A stretch of DNA of 64,000 bases from Rhizobium bangladeshense (GTDB taxonomy: Bacteria; Pseudomonadota; Alphaproteobacteria; Rhizobiales; Rhizobiaceae). The notes beneath the pieces are model-generated. The model saw nothing but the letters and a program-made list of their open reading frames with translations, was not told the origin of the DNA and ran no database searches. Shown one piece after another: positions 1-7,347 of the stretch; position 1 is the first letter of the stretch; each line of letters starts with the position of its first letter. The stretch is taken from positions 496,001 through 560,000 of the forward strand of contig NZ_LYPL01000001.1 in assembly GCF_001662075.1 (NCBI RefSeq), written 5' to 3'. A program made the position numbers and the translations under genes.

Positions 1-1
1 T

Positions 2-802
2 GGCCAGGGACAATTGATGGCGGCGAGCCGCGCTTCGATCGTCGAGCATGTGACGGCGATGCTGGATTTCCAGAAGCGCGGCTCCGAGGTCTTCGACAAC
101 GGCAACCTCATCCGCACCCAGGCGAAAGAAGGCGGCGTCACCCACGCCTTCGAGATTCCGATCTTCACCGAAGCCTATCTGAGGCCGCTCTTTGCCCGGG
201 CGATCGGGCCGTTCCGCTGGATAGCGCTGTCAGGCGAGGAGAGCGATATCGCCCGCATCGACGACCTGCTGCTCGAACTCTTCCCCGACAACAAGATCAT
301 CACCAACTGGATCCGGCTGGCGCGCGAGCACGTTCCCTTCGAGGGGCTGCCGGCCCGCATTGCCTGGCTCGGCCACGGCGAACGCACGATGCTGGCGCGG
401 CGCGTCAATGCGCTGGTCGCAGGCGGCGAACTGAAGGGCCCCGTCGCCTTTTCCCGCGACCATCTCGATGCCGGCGCCATGGCGCATCCCAATATCATGA
501 CGGAGCGGATGAAGGACGGTTCCGACGCGATCGCCGACTGGCCGCTGATCGACGCGATGATGCTGTGCTCGTCGATGGCCGATCTCGTCGTCGTCCATTC
601 CGGTGGCGGCGGCTATGCCGGCTACATGACGAGCTGCGGCGTCACCGTCGTCGCCGACGGCACCGATGACGCCGACGAGCGGCTCGACCATGCGCTGACC
701 AACGACACCGCTCTTGGCGTCATGCGCTATGCCGATGCGGGCTACGAGGAGGCGCTGGATGAGGTGGCGAAGAAGGACGTGCCCTATATCCGGCTGGATT
801 GA
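2..802 (+). CDS. Urocanate hydratase family protein, C-terminal part (5' end outside window)
   Basis: The reading frame is open to the left edge, so this is the last ~266 residues of a protein that is about 555 residues in the family. Urocanase hydrates urocanate in histidine catabolism using tightly bound NAD+. Family signatures are clear: ALSG, ELFPDN, GLPARIAWLGHGER, RDHLDAG, MKDGSDAIADWPL, VVADGTDDA and GVMRYADAGYE. The NAD/active-site loop departs from the norm: canonical enzymes read HHGGGVGMGFSQHSG, while here it is VHSGGGGYAGYMTSCG, and the canonical DFPGF...AYIRPLF segment is EIPIF...AYLRPLF. It is therefore probably a urocanase paralog acting on a related imidazole substrate, so no hut symbol is given. 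Confidence 0.85.
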   Translation, partial: GQGQLMAASRASIVEHVTAMLDFQKRGSEVFDNGNLIRTQAKEGGVTHAFEIPIFTEAYLRPLFARAIGPFRWIALSGEESDIARIDDLLLELFPDNKIITNWIRLAREHVPFEGLPARIAWLGHGERTMLARRVNALVAGGELKGPVAFSRDHLDAGAMAHPNIMTERMKDGSDAIADWPLIDAMMLCSSMADLVVVHSGGGGYAGYMTSCGVTVVADGTDDADERLDHALTNDTALGVMRYADAGYEEALDEVAKKDVPYIRLD

Positions 803-818
803 AATGAACCACGACATG

Positions 819-848
819 CTATATATCAATGTCATATCTCATTGAGGT
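819..848 (+). promoter_or_regulatory. Putative vapBC promoter and autoregulatory site
   Basis: This short AT-rich stretch lies between the urocanase-like stop and vapB. It holds an imperfect palindrome centred on 829 (ATATATCAATGTCATAT) and a ribosome binding site GAGG at 844-847, seven bases before the vapB ATG. VapB antitoxins commonly bind palindromes at their own promoter, so an operator is inferred from position and symmetry only. Confidence 0.3.
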
Positions 849-854
849 TTTGAC

Positions 855-1097
855 ATGGAAACAGCAAAGATTTTCTGGTCGGGACGTTCCCAGGCCGTCC
901 GGCTGCCCAAGGAATTCCGCTTCGATGGTGATAGTGTCGCCATTCGGCGGCAGGGGCGTGCGATCATTCTCGAGCCGATTTCCGACGATTGGGAGTGGTT
1001 AGCCGACGTGATCGGTCCTGTCGATCCCGACTTTGCGACGGCGGCGGAAGAGCAGCCTGCCCCGCAGGAGCGACCCGAGCTCGACTTCTTCAAATGA
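855..1097 (+). CDS. vapB: VapB-type antitoxin (AbrB/SpoVT DNA-binding fold)
   Basis: This 80-residue protein starts with the swapped-hairpin AbrB fold typical of Vap[21 protein letters not shown] followed by [17 protein letters not shown]. Residues 1-50 would form the dimeric DNA-binding part. The acidic, proline-containing tail (about 55-80, ending PELDFFK) would wrap and inhibit the toxin. Its stop codon overlaps the start of the downstream PIN-domain gene (ATGA), the usual coupled arrangement. Regulation is presumably by autorepression through the AT-rich upstream region. Confidence 0.85.
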   Translation: METAKIFWSGRSQAVRLPKEFRFDGDSVAIRRQGRAIILEPISDDWEWLADVIGPVDPDFATAAEEQPAPQERPELDFFK

Positions 1098-1486
1098 CGT
1101 ATCTGCTCGATACGAATGCAGTCATTGCCTTGATGAAGGGTAACGAGAGGCTGATCGCCGGACTGCGCAGACACAGGCCGCAGGATTTCGCCATCCCGGC
1201 AATCGTCGCGCACAAACTCTTCTACGGTGCTTACAAAAGCCTCCGCATCGAAGAGAATCTGGCACGGATTGGCGGGCTGCAATTCGCCGTCCTGGAATTC
1301 GACCGGAACGATGCGCAAAAGGCGGGGGAAATCCGGGCCGCACTGCAAGCGTCGGGAACGCCGATCGGACCCTATGACGTGCTGATTGCCGGGCAGGCCG
1401 TCGCACGCGGCCTCATTCTGATTACCCGCAATCTCAGCAAATTCGAACGCGCGGCGGGTTTGCAGGCCGAGAATTGGGAAGGCTAA
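1094..1486 (+). CDS. vapC: VapC-type toxin, PIN-domain ribonuclease with an altered acidic site
   Basis: The 130-residue PIN protein begins [16 protein letters not shown] at the ATG overlapping the vapB stop. VapC toxins cut specific RNAs, often initiator tRNA, using a cluster of acidic residues that bind Mg2+. The first Asp (DTN), the third-site Asp (GPYDVLIAG) and the family motif [10 protein letters not shown] are present. The second acidic residue, normally Glu in a segment like MELIYGAEKS, is Lys here ([11 protein letters not shown], codon AAA at about 1213-1215). GAA to AAA is a single transition. The toxin may therefore be weakened or inactive. Confidence 0.85.
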   Translation: MTYLLDTNAVIALMKGNERLIAGLRRHRPQDFAIPAIVAHKLFYGAYKSLRIEENLARIGGLQFAVLEFDRNDAQKAGEIRAALQASGTPIGPYDVLIAGQAVARGLILITRNLSKFERAAGLQAENWEG

Positions 1487-1502
1487 GCTCGGCACTCCAA
1501 AA

Positions 1503-2738
1503 CTATCGGGCGTCCCTCGCAAGGCGCTGGGCGGCACAGGCGGAGGTAAAGGCAAGCGCCAGCATGACAAGGGTGAAGGTGACGACGGCGGCCCAGCCGT
1601 CGATTGCGAAGAACCAGCCGCCCGCCGACCCCATGACGCTGGAGCCGACATAATAGGCCAGCATATAGAGCGACGAGGCGTGGCCCTTGGTGCCATGCGC
1701 GAGCCTGCCGACGAGGCCGCTGGCGATGGAATGGCTCATGAAGAAACCGGCCGTCAGCACGATAATCCCGAGGATAATCGATGGCAGCGCGGCGGAGAGT
1801 GTCAACGCGGTGCCGGCGGCGGTCAGCGCGAGACCGAAGAGAAGCACGGAGAAGTGCCCGACCCGATCTCCGATGAGGCCGCCGACCGAGGCGCCGCCGA
1901 TACCAAAGAGATAGACGGTGAAGATCAGGCCGAGTTCGGTCTGGTTGAGGCCATAGGGCGGAGCCACGAGACGGAAGCCGGCGTAATTGTAGATGGTCAC
2001 GAAGGAGCCCATCGCCAGGAAGGCAATGGCGAAGATGAAGGGCAGCGCCGGATTTTTGAGATGGCCGAGCCAGGCCTTGGCGTGAAAGCGCGGATCGAAG
2101 CCCGGCCGGCGGACGAAATTCCGCGATGGCGGCAGCAGGGCGATGAAGCCGAGCGCGGCGGCAAGGCCGATGGCGCCGATGAGGAAGAGGGCCGGCCGCC
2201 AGCCAAGATATTCGGCGAAGATGCCGGTCAGCACGCGGCCGGACATGCCGCCGAAGGCCGTGCCGCCGACATAAAGGCCCATGGTGGCGCCTAGGCCGCG
2301 CGGGTCGATTTCCTCGGCAAGATAGGCCATGGCGACGGCGGGCACGCCGCCGAGAACGAAGCCCTGCAGGGCGCGGATGACGAGCAGCAGCTGCCAGCTC
2401 GGCGCGAAAGCCGTGGTCACCGTCAACAAGGCCGCGCCGAGCAACGATATCGACATCAGGCTGCGGCGGCCGAGGCCCTCCGAGACGGCGGCGGCGCAGA
2501 CGATGGCGAGTGCGAGGAATCCGGTGGAGAACGACAGCGCCAGCGAGCTTTTCGCCGGACTGACGGAGAATTCCTGCGAAAAGGTCGGCAGCAGCGGCTG
2601 CACGCAATAAAGCAGCGAGAAGGTGGAAAAGCCGGAGAGGAAAAGGGCCAGGCTGGCGCGGCGATAGGCGGCGGTGCCGCGCGTCAGATAGTGCCTTTCC
2701 CCCTGGAACGCGGTCTTCACGGGACGGGGTGACGACAT
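1503..2738 (-). CDS. MFS transporter, YnfM-like efflux family
   Basis: The product has about 411 residues and 12 predicted membrane segments. It carries the MFS loop motif after helix 2 (SEGLGRRSLMS) and resembles the YnfM/arabinose-efflux-like drug:H+ antiporters of the inner membrane. I prefer the ATG at 2738 because it has AGGA seven bases upstream. An in-frame ATG at 2768 overlaps the stop of the lysR gene by four bases and cannot be excluded. The gene follows the LysR regulator on the same strand, so both are probably co-transcribed. The substrate cannot be read from the sequence. Confidence 0.85.
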   Translation of the reverse strand: MSSPRPVKTAFQGERHYLTRGTAAYRRASLALFLSGFSTFSLLYCVQPLLPTFSQEFSVSPAKSSLALSFSTGFLALAIVCAAAVSEGLGRRSLMSISLLGAALLTVTTAFAPSWQLLLVIRALQGFVLGGVPAVAMAYLAEEIDPRGLGATMGLYVGGTAFGGMSGRVLTGIFAEYLGWRPALFLIGAIGLAAALGFIALLPPSRNFVRRPGFDPRFHAKAWLGHLKNPALPFIFAIAFLAMGSFVTIYNYAGFRLVAPPYGLNQTELGLIFTVYLFGIGGASVGGLIGDRVGHFSVLLFGLALTAAGTALTLSAALPSIILGIIVLTAGFFMSHSIASGLVGRLAHGTKGHASSLYMLAYYVGSSVMGSAGGWFFAIDGWAAVVTFTLVMLALAFTSACAAQRLARDAR

Positions 2739-2764
2739 ATTTTCATCCTGACGAACCTTCGACT

Positions 2765-3676
2765 TCATGGATTATCCGCAATATCCCAATAGGGCGGATC
2801 GCCAAAACTCTTCTTCAGATGATCGGCGATCGCGCGCAGCTTGGTCGAGGGGTTCCGGCCGGCGGGATGGGCCATGTAGATGAATTCGGCCTCCGGCCTG
2901 TGACCGACATCGATTTCGGCAAGCAAGCCCTCGCGGATGGCCGGGCCGGCAATGAAGGTGGGCAGCAGCGCAATGCCGAGGCCGGCAATCGCGGCATCGC
3001 GGAGCATATCGCCGTTGTTGATGCCGAGCGCCGGTTTTGCGCGGACGAGGATCGCACCCTCCGGCGTCTGGAAGCGCCAGTCGGCGACACCGCGATTGGT
3101 GTAGAAGATACCGCGATGGCTGTTCAAGTCGGCGAGCGAGGTCGGCATTCCCTGGCGGGCAAGATAATCCGGTGAGGCGCAGAGTAGGCGGCGGCTCGGC
3201 GCAAGCTTCCACGCGACCAACCGGCTGTCGGCGAGCGGGCCGTTGCGGATGATGGCGTCATAGCCGTCCGAGGCGGCGTCGACACGGCGGTCGTCGATAT
3301 CGAGCGTCAGGTGGATATCGCGATGTTCGGCGAGAAAGGGATAGAGCGCCGGACCGAGATGCATGCGGCCGAAGGTGACGGGTGCAGCAATGCGGATCGG
3401 CCCCGACAGCGTGCCGCGCCGCTCAGCCATATCGGCGGCCGCCTCCTCGATCTCGCGCACGATGCGCCCGGCCCGTTCCAGGAAGGCCGCACCGTCCTCG
3501 GTCAGAGTGAGTTTGCGGGTCGTACGGTGCAACAGCGTGCCGCCAAGCGCCTTTTCCAGTTCTGCCAGCCTTTCGCTGACGACGGATTTTGAGAGCCGCA
3601 GCCGCCGGGCCGCCTCGCTGACCGAGCCGGCCTCGACGACGGCAACGAAAGCGGCAATGCCTTCGACCCTGATCAT
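2765..3676 (-). CDS. LysR family transcriptional regulator
   Basis: This 303-residue regulator has an N-terminal winged helix (residues 1-60, with AAFVAVVEAGSVSEAARRLR and SVVSERLAELEKALG) and a periplasmic-binding-like effector domain from about residue 90. It is of the subgroup that usually controls oxidoreductases and exporters. It is transcribed away from the SDR gene at 3803, and LysR proteins typically act in such divergent regions, so the SDR is the likeliest target. The MFS gene follows directly and may be exported-product resistance for the same pathway (inference). Confidence 0.88.
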   Translation of the reverse strand: MIRVEGIAAFVAVVEAGSVSEAARRLRLSKSVVSERLAELEKALGGTLLHRTTRKLTLTEDGAAFLERAGRIVREIEEAAADMAERRGTLSGPIRIAAPVTFGRMHLGPALYPFLAEHRDIHLTLDIDDRRVDAASDGYDAIIRNGPLADSRLVAWKLAPSRRLLCASPDYLARQGMPTSLADLNSHRGIFYTNRGVADWRFQTPEGAILVRAKPALGINNGDMLRDAAIAGLGIALLPTFIAGPAIREGLLAEIDVGHRPEAEFIYMAHPAGRNPSTKLRAIADHLKKSFGDPPYWDIADNP

Positions 3677-3802
3677 CGTTCGGTCTTTCCGAATTCGAAT
3701 TCCCCGATCTGGAGACTAATCCGAACGAAAAGAAAATGCCATCTTCCATTCAACGGAAGGGACGGCAGGGGCCGTCTCGCTTCAACATTAGGAGATGGAA
3801 CT

Positions 3803-4567
3803 ATGAACCGCTTGAACAACAAGGTCGCAATCGTCACCGGCGCAAGCTCCGGCATCGGCCGCGTCACGGCAAAGCTCTTTGCCGCCGAAGGCGCCAAAGT
3901 CGTGGTCGGCGCCCGCCGCGAGCGCGAACTCGACAGCTTGGTGGCGGAGATCAAGGCCGAGGGGGGTGATGCCGTGGCCGTGGCCGGCGACGTCCGGTCG
4001 GAAGACTATCACAAGGCGTTGGTCGCAGCTGCCGTCGCCAATTACGGCAAGCTCGACATCGCTTTCAATAATGCCGGCATCATCGGCGAGGCGGGTCCGA
4101 GCACCGGCATCTCGGAAGCAGGTTTCAGCGAGGCGCTGGCGGTCAATCTCACCGCATCCTTCCTCGCCGCCAAACACCAGATCGGCGCGATGGCGGAAAA
4201 TGGTGGCGGCTCGGTGATCTTCACCTCGACCTTCGTCGGCTACAGCTTCGCCTTTCCCGGCGTTGCCGCCTATGCCGCCAGCAAATCCGGCCTGATCGGC
4301 CTGACGCAGGCGCTCGCCGCCGAATTCGGACAGCAGCGCGTGCGCGTCAACGCCGTGCTGCCGGGCGCCGTCGATACCGATATGTACCGCGACATGAACG
4401 ATACGGCGGACAAGCAGGCTGCCGTCACCAATATGCATGCCCTGAAGCGTGTCGCGACGCCGGACGAAGTCGCCCGCTCGGTCCTCTACCTCGCCTCCGA
4501 CGATGCCAGCTTCGTCACCGGCACGGCGTCGCTGGTCGACGGCGGCATTTCGATCGCCCGCAACTGA
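3803..4567 (+). CDS. Short-chain dehydrogenase/reductase (classical SDR)
   Basis: This is a 254-residue NAD(P)-dependent oxidoreductase of the classical SDR fold. The cofactor motif TGASSGIG lies near residue 13, the structural NNAG motif near 87, and the catalytic Tyr-Lys in YAASKSG near 157, with the Ser in the STFVGYS strand before it. PGAV and the C-terminal VDGG motif are also typical. A good ribosome site (TTAGGAGATGG) precedes the ATG. The substrate is unknown. It is divergent from the LysR gene, and the 126-bp gap presumably holds its regulated promoter. Confidence 0.88.
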   Translation: MNRLNNKVAIVTGASSGIGRVTAKLFAAEGAKVVVGARRERELDSLVAEIKAEGGDAVAVAGDVRSEDYHKALVAAAVANYGKLDIAFNNAGIIGEAGPSTGISEAGFSEALAVNLTASFLAAKHQIGAMAENGGGSVIFTSTFVGYSFAFPGVAAYAASKSGLIGLTQALAAEFGQQRVRVNAVLPGAVDTDMYRDMNDTADKQAAVTNMHALKRVATPDEVARSVLYLASDDASFVTGTASLVDGGISIARN

Positions 4568-4592
4568 GACGGCGCGGCATGATATTGGCCGG

Positions 4593-4618
4593 CGGGCTGG
4601 GGATTCCTCTCCAGCCCG
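4593..4618 (+). terminator. Hairpin after the SDR gene
   Basis: An 8-bp perfect stem (CGGGCTGG at 4593-4600 with CCAGCCCG at 4611-4618) with a 10-base loop sits about 25 bases after the SDR stop. There is only a weak T tract downstream, so termination is plausible but not certain. Confidence 0.45.
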
Positions 4619-4690
4619 TTCGCGATTGCATGTTCTGCGCCAAAGGCTTAGGGTCGAAGCCGGGCAAAAAAAGGCGACGGGTAGAAAGCC

Positions 4691-5899
4691 ATGGCTCTCA
4701 GCGGCAAACGCATCCTCCTCATCATCTCCGGCGGCATCGCCGCCTATAAGAGCCTGGATCTGATCCGCCGGCTGCGTGAGCGCGGCGCAAGTGTGCGCCC
4801 CATCATGACCAAAGGGGCGCAGGAATTCGTGACACCGCTTGCCGTCGGTGCCCTGGCCGCGGATCACGTCTTCGTCGATCTGTTTTCACGGCAGGACGAA
4901 CAGGATGTCGGCCATATCAGGCTGGCGCGCGACTGCGATCTCGTGCTGATTGCGCCCGCCAGCGCCGACCTGATGGCGAAGATGGCGAACGGGCTTGCCG
5001 ACGATCTCGCCTCGACCGTGCTCCTGGCAACGGCGAGGCCGGTGCTTGCCGCTCCGGCAATGAATCCGAGAATGTGGGCGCATCCGGCCACCCGGCGCAA
5101 TGCGGCAAGGCTGAGGGACGATGGCGTCCGCTTTGTCGGGCCGATGGCCGGCGAGATGGCGGAAAGCCACGAGGCCGGGCTCGGCCGGATGGCGGAGCCG
5201 CTGGACATCGTCGCTGCTGCCGAAACCATGCTCGACGAGGGGGAAAAGCCGCTGAAAGGCCGCAAGGCGATCGTCACGTCAGGACCGACGCATGAGCCGA
5301 TCGATCCGGTGCGCTACATCGCCAACCGCTCCTCCGGCCGGCAGGGGCATGCGATCGCCGCAGCCCTTGCCCAGCTGGGCGCCGAGGTGACGCTCGTCTC
5401 CGGGCCGGTGACGATCGCCGACCCTGTCGGCGTCCACACCATTCATGTCGAGCGGGCAGAGGAGATGCGCGATGCCGTGCTGGCGGCGCTGCCGGCCGAT
5501 ATCGCCGTGATGGTGGCGGCGGTGGCGGACTGGCGCGTCGCCTCGGCCGCCGACCAGAAGCTGAAGAAACATCCGGGCGAATCCATCCCAACGCTGGCGC
5601 TGACGGAGAATCCCGACATCCTCAAAACCGTCGGCCATCACACGATGCGGCCGAAACTGGTGATCGGCTTTGCCGCCGAGACGCAGGATGTGGAGAGCAA
5701 TGCGAGGGCGAAACTCGAGAGGAAGGGCGCCGACATGATCGTCGCCAACGACGTCTCTCCGGCGACCGGCATCATGGGCGGCAGTCACAACAGCGTCAGA
5801 CTCATTCGCCACGATAGTGTCGAGCAATGGCCCGACCTGACCAAGGAAGAGGTCGCCAAACGGCTAGCGGCGCTGATCGCCGAGCGTTTCCGCGGATAG
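4691..5899 (+). CDS. coaBC: Bifunctional phosphopantothenoylcysteine decarboxylase / phosphopantothenate-cysteine ligase
   Basis: CoaBC performs two steps of coenzyme A synthesis: ligation of cysteine to 4'-phosphopantothenate, then decarboxylation. The 402-residue length fits the fusion. The N-terminal FMN-binding CoaC half starts KRILLIISGGIAAYKS, with the catalytic His in DVGHIRLAR (about 75) and the PAMNPRMW motif (about 116-123). The C-terminal CoaB half starts near residue 185 with VTSGPTHEPIDPVRYIANRSSG. The loop before GRMAEP reads GEMAESHEAG and lacks the Cys found in the ACG motif of the E. coli enzyme. Confidence 0.95.
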   Translation: MALSGKRILLIISGGIAAYKSLDLIRRLRERGASVRPIMTKGAQEFVTPLAVGALAADHVFVDLFSRQDEQDVGHIRLARDCDLVLIAPASADLMAKMANGLADDLASTVLLATARPVLAAPAMNPRMWAHPATRRNAARLRDDGVRFVGPMAGEMAESHEAGLGRMAEPLDIVAAAETMLDEGEKPLKGRKAIVTSGPTHEPIDPVRYIANRSSGRQGHAIAAALAQLGAEVTLVSGPVTIADPVGVHTIHVERAEEMRDAVLAALPADIAVMVAAVADWRVASAADQKLKKHPGESIPTLALTENPDILKTVGHHTMRPKLVIGFAAETQDVESNARAKLERKGADMIVANDVSPATGIMGGSHNSVRLIRHDSVEQWPDLTKEEVAKRLAALIAERFRG

Positions 5900-5900
5900 T

Positions 5901-6003
5901 TAGAGCATGTCTCGCAAAAGTGTGCAGCGGTTTTGCGAGACATGTGTGAAAACAAAGACCTAAAGCGTGAAAAGCGAATCTGAAAGATCGCGACACGCTT
6001 TAG
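5901..6003. repeat. RIME-like intergenic palindromic element
   Basis: Two nested inverted repeats fill the gap between coaBC and the amidotransferase gene. Arms 5906-5919 and 5931-5944 match perfectly over 14 bases around an 11-base centre. A second pair, 5961-5969 and 5994-6002, matches over 9 bases. The layout and the AGAGCATG...GTGTGCAGCGGTTTT wording are like the RIME family of Rhizobium intergenic mosaic elements. It may also end transcription from both convergent genes. Confidence 0.65.
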
Positions 6004-6029
6004 AAAATCGCGTCGATTTTCGACGAGAA

Positions 6030-6842
6030 TTATGCGGAGGCGGCCAAAGGCTGCAGCTTGGCGACGCGCCGATTTTCCGGCCGGAAATCCGCGACGTCGA
6101 TGCCGTTTTTGCCGACGGTGACGGCGCTGCCATCGGGAATTTCCGCCCAGGCGTCGACATCGTCATTCAACGGCTCGGAGACGAGGCAATAGCCGGCGCC
6201 GACCGGCGAGGCATAGAGCGTCGGCGCCTTGCGATCCGTGGCATAGCGGATCGCATAGAGCGTGTTGCCGTCGGAGAAGGCGGCGGTAAAGCGCAGCAGG
6301 ATCGAGCCGATGGTGTTCTCGGCCAGGTCTTCGACGAAGCCGACCATCGCAGCCATCGCGGCGATCGGCGCCTCGCGCAGGCCGAACTGCAGCGCCAGCA
6401 GGAACATCAATTCGGAATCGGTCGTGCCGCTGCGGACATTAAACAGTTCGTCGTCGAGCATCGCCTCCATCGGCCGGCGCAGGCGCTCGAAGCCTGAAAT
6501 TTGGCCGTTGTGCATGAAGGACCAAGTATCGTGGGTAAAAGGGTGGCAGTTGTCGCGGCGCGTGCCGCCGCCCGTAGCAGCGCGGACATGGGCGAGGAAG
6601 AGCGGCGAACGGATCTGCCGCGCCAGGCTCTTCAGATTGCAGTCCGACCATGCCGGCAGGATATCGCGGTAGCGGCCGGGCTCTGGCCTGTCGCCATACC
6701 AGGCGATGCCGAAGCCATCGCCATTGGTCGCCGTCTTGGCGCGGGTAGCGCAATGGGACTGCTCGATCAGCGAATGGGCGGGCGAGGATACCAGCTCCTC
6801 GAGATAGAGAGGGTCTCCGCGATAGGCTGCCCAGCGACACAT
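6030..6842 (-). CDS. Class II glutamine amidotransferase, YafJ-like
   Basis: The start is placed at the ATG giving MCRWAAYRG, because these Ntn-type amidotransferases need Cys at position 2 as the nucleophile after Met removal. Longer starts would bury it. The 270-residue protein has the GDGFGIAWYG, FLAHVRAATGG and NCHPF motifs and FMHNGQI, all of the GATase_6/YafJ family. It should release ammonia from glutamine, but the acceptor for this stand-alone family is not established. It ends against the RIME-like repeat, convergent with coaBC. Confidence 0.88.
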   Translation of the reverse strand: MCRWAAYRGDPLYLEELVSSPAHSLIEQSHCATRAKTATNGDGFGIAWYGDRPEPGRYRDILPAWSDCNLKSLARQIRSPLFLAHVRAATGGGTRRDNCHPFTHDTWSFMHNGQISGFERLRRPMEAMLDDELFNVRSGTTDSELMFLLALQFGLREAPIAAMAAMVGFVEDLAENTIGSILLRFTAAFSDGNTLYAIRYATDRKAPTLYASPVGAGYCLVSEPLNDDVDAWAEIPDGSAVTVGKNGIDVADFRPENRRVAKLQPLAASA

Positions 6843-7112
6843 GGCTTTTGCTCCGGGACCCGCCGCGGCTTCGGCGGGAATGCTGAAATTGTCGAACGTC
6901 AAGGCTAATAACAGCTTAACGCGCGGCGGGTTTGCAAGCGCAAGGTGACGGTTTCGTGGCACCCGGCGCCTTCAAATTCAGCAAAGCTCTGTGTTTTTTT
7001 GTGAACGGTCAGATCCGTCGAGGCCGGGCATTGACGGGGATTTCTGCTTGCATCTCGAAAGAATCAGCCTACCTTGGGTCTATCAGCAACAGAACGAAAG
7101 GAAGGTGATCCA

Positions 7113-7184
7113 ATGTCTAATGAGATTTCGGACCTCGTAACGGGCATGGAAGAGGTGATGAAAGCGAGGCAGCCCTCGCTCTAA
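7113..7184 (+). CDS. Tiny ORF (23 codons) with strong ribosome site, function unknown
   Basis: The ORF reads MSNEISDLVTGMEEVMKARQ followed by PSL and a TAA stop. A near-consensus Shine-Dalgarno (GGAAGGTGAT, 7100-7109) sits three bases upstream, and a TTGACG box lies at 7031-7036. Downstream, GCAGCCC and GGGCTGC can pair, followed by an intrinsic terminator. The unit is too small for standard gene callers. It could encode a micropeptide, act as a leader, or be part of a small RNA. I do not recognise the peptide. Confidence 0.45.
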   Translation: MSNEISDLVTGMEEVMKARQPSL

Positions 7185-7244
7185 AACCCGCCTTCCTGGG
7201 GCTGCTTTGACAGTCCAGGCCAGTTCGAGGCCAAACTCATGGAA

Positions 7245-7269
7245 AGGGTCGCTGAGGCGGCCCTTTTTT
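7245..7269 (+). terminator. Rho-independent terminator of the tiny-ORF transcript
   Basis: An 8-bp stem (7245-7252 with 7257-7264, one G-U pair) with a four-base TGAG loop is followed directly by six T residues. It is the cleanest intrinsic terminator on the plus strand in the window and closes a transcript of roughly 200 bases that starts upstream of 7113. Confidence 0.8.
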
Positions 7270-7310
7270 ATTGCCCGGATTTTGCTTTGACGAGAAGAAG
7301 AAAGTCCATT

Positions 7311-7341
7311 ACTCATAAAGTCATCCGATGACTTTATGAGT
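7311..7341. promoter_or_regulatory. Perfect 14-bp inverted repeat, probable GntR operator
   Basis: ACTCATAAAGTCAT (7311-7324) and ATGACTTTATGAGT (7328-7341) are exact reverse complements around a CCG centre. The repeat lies immediately upstream of the GntR gene and even covers an in-frame ATG at 7336. FadR-subfamily regulators bind such short dyads, so autoregulation of the gntR-MFS operon is the simple reading. Confidence 0.7.
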
Positions 7342-7347
7342 GGCTCC

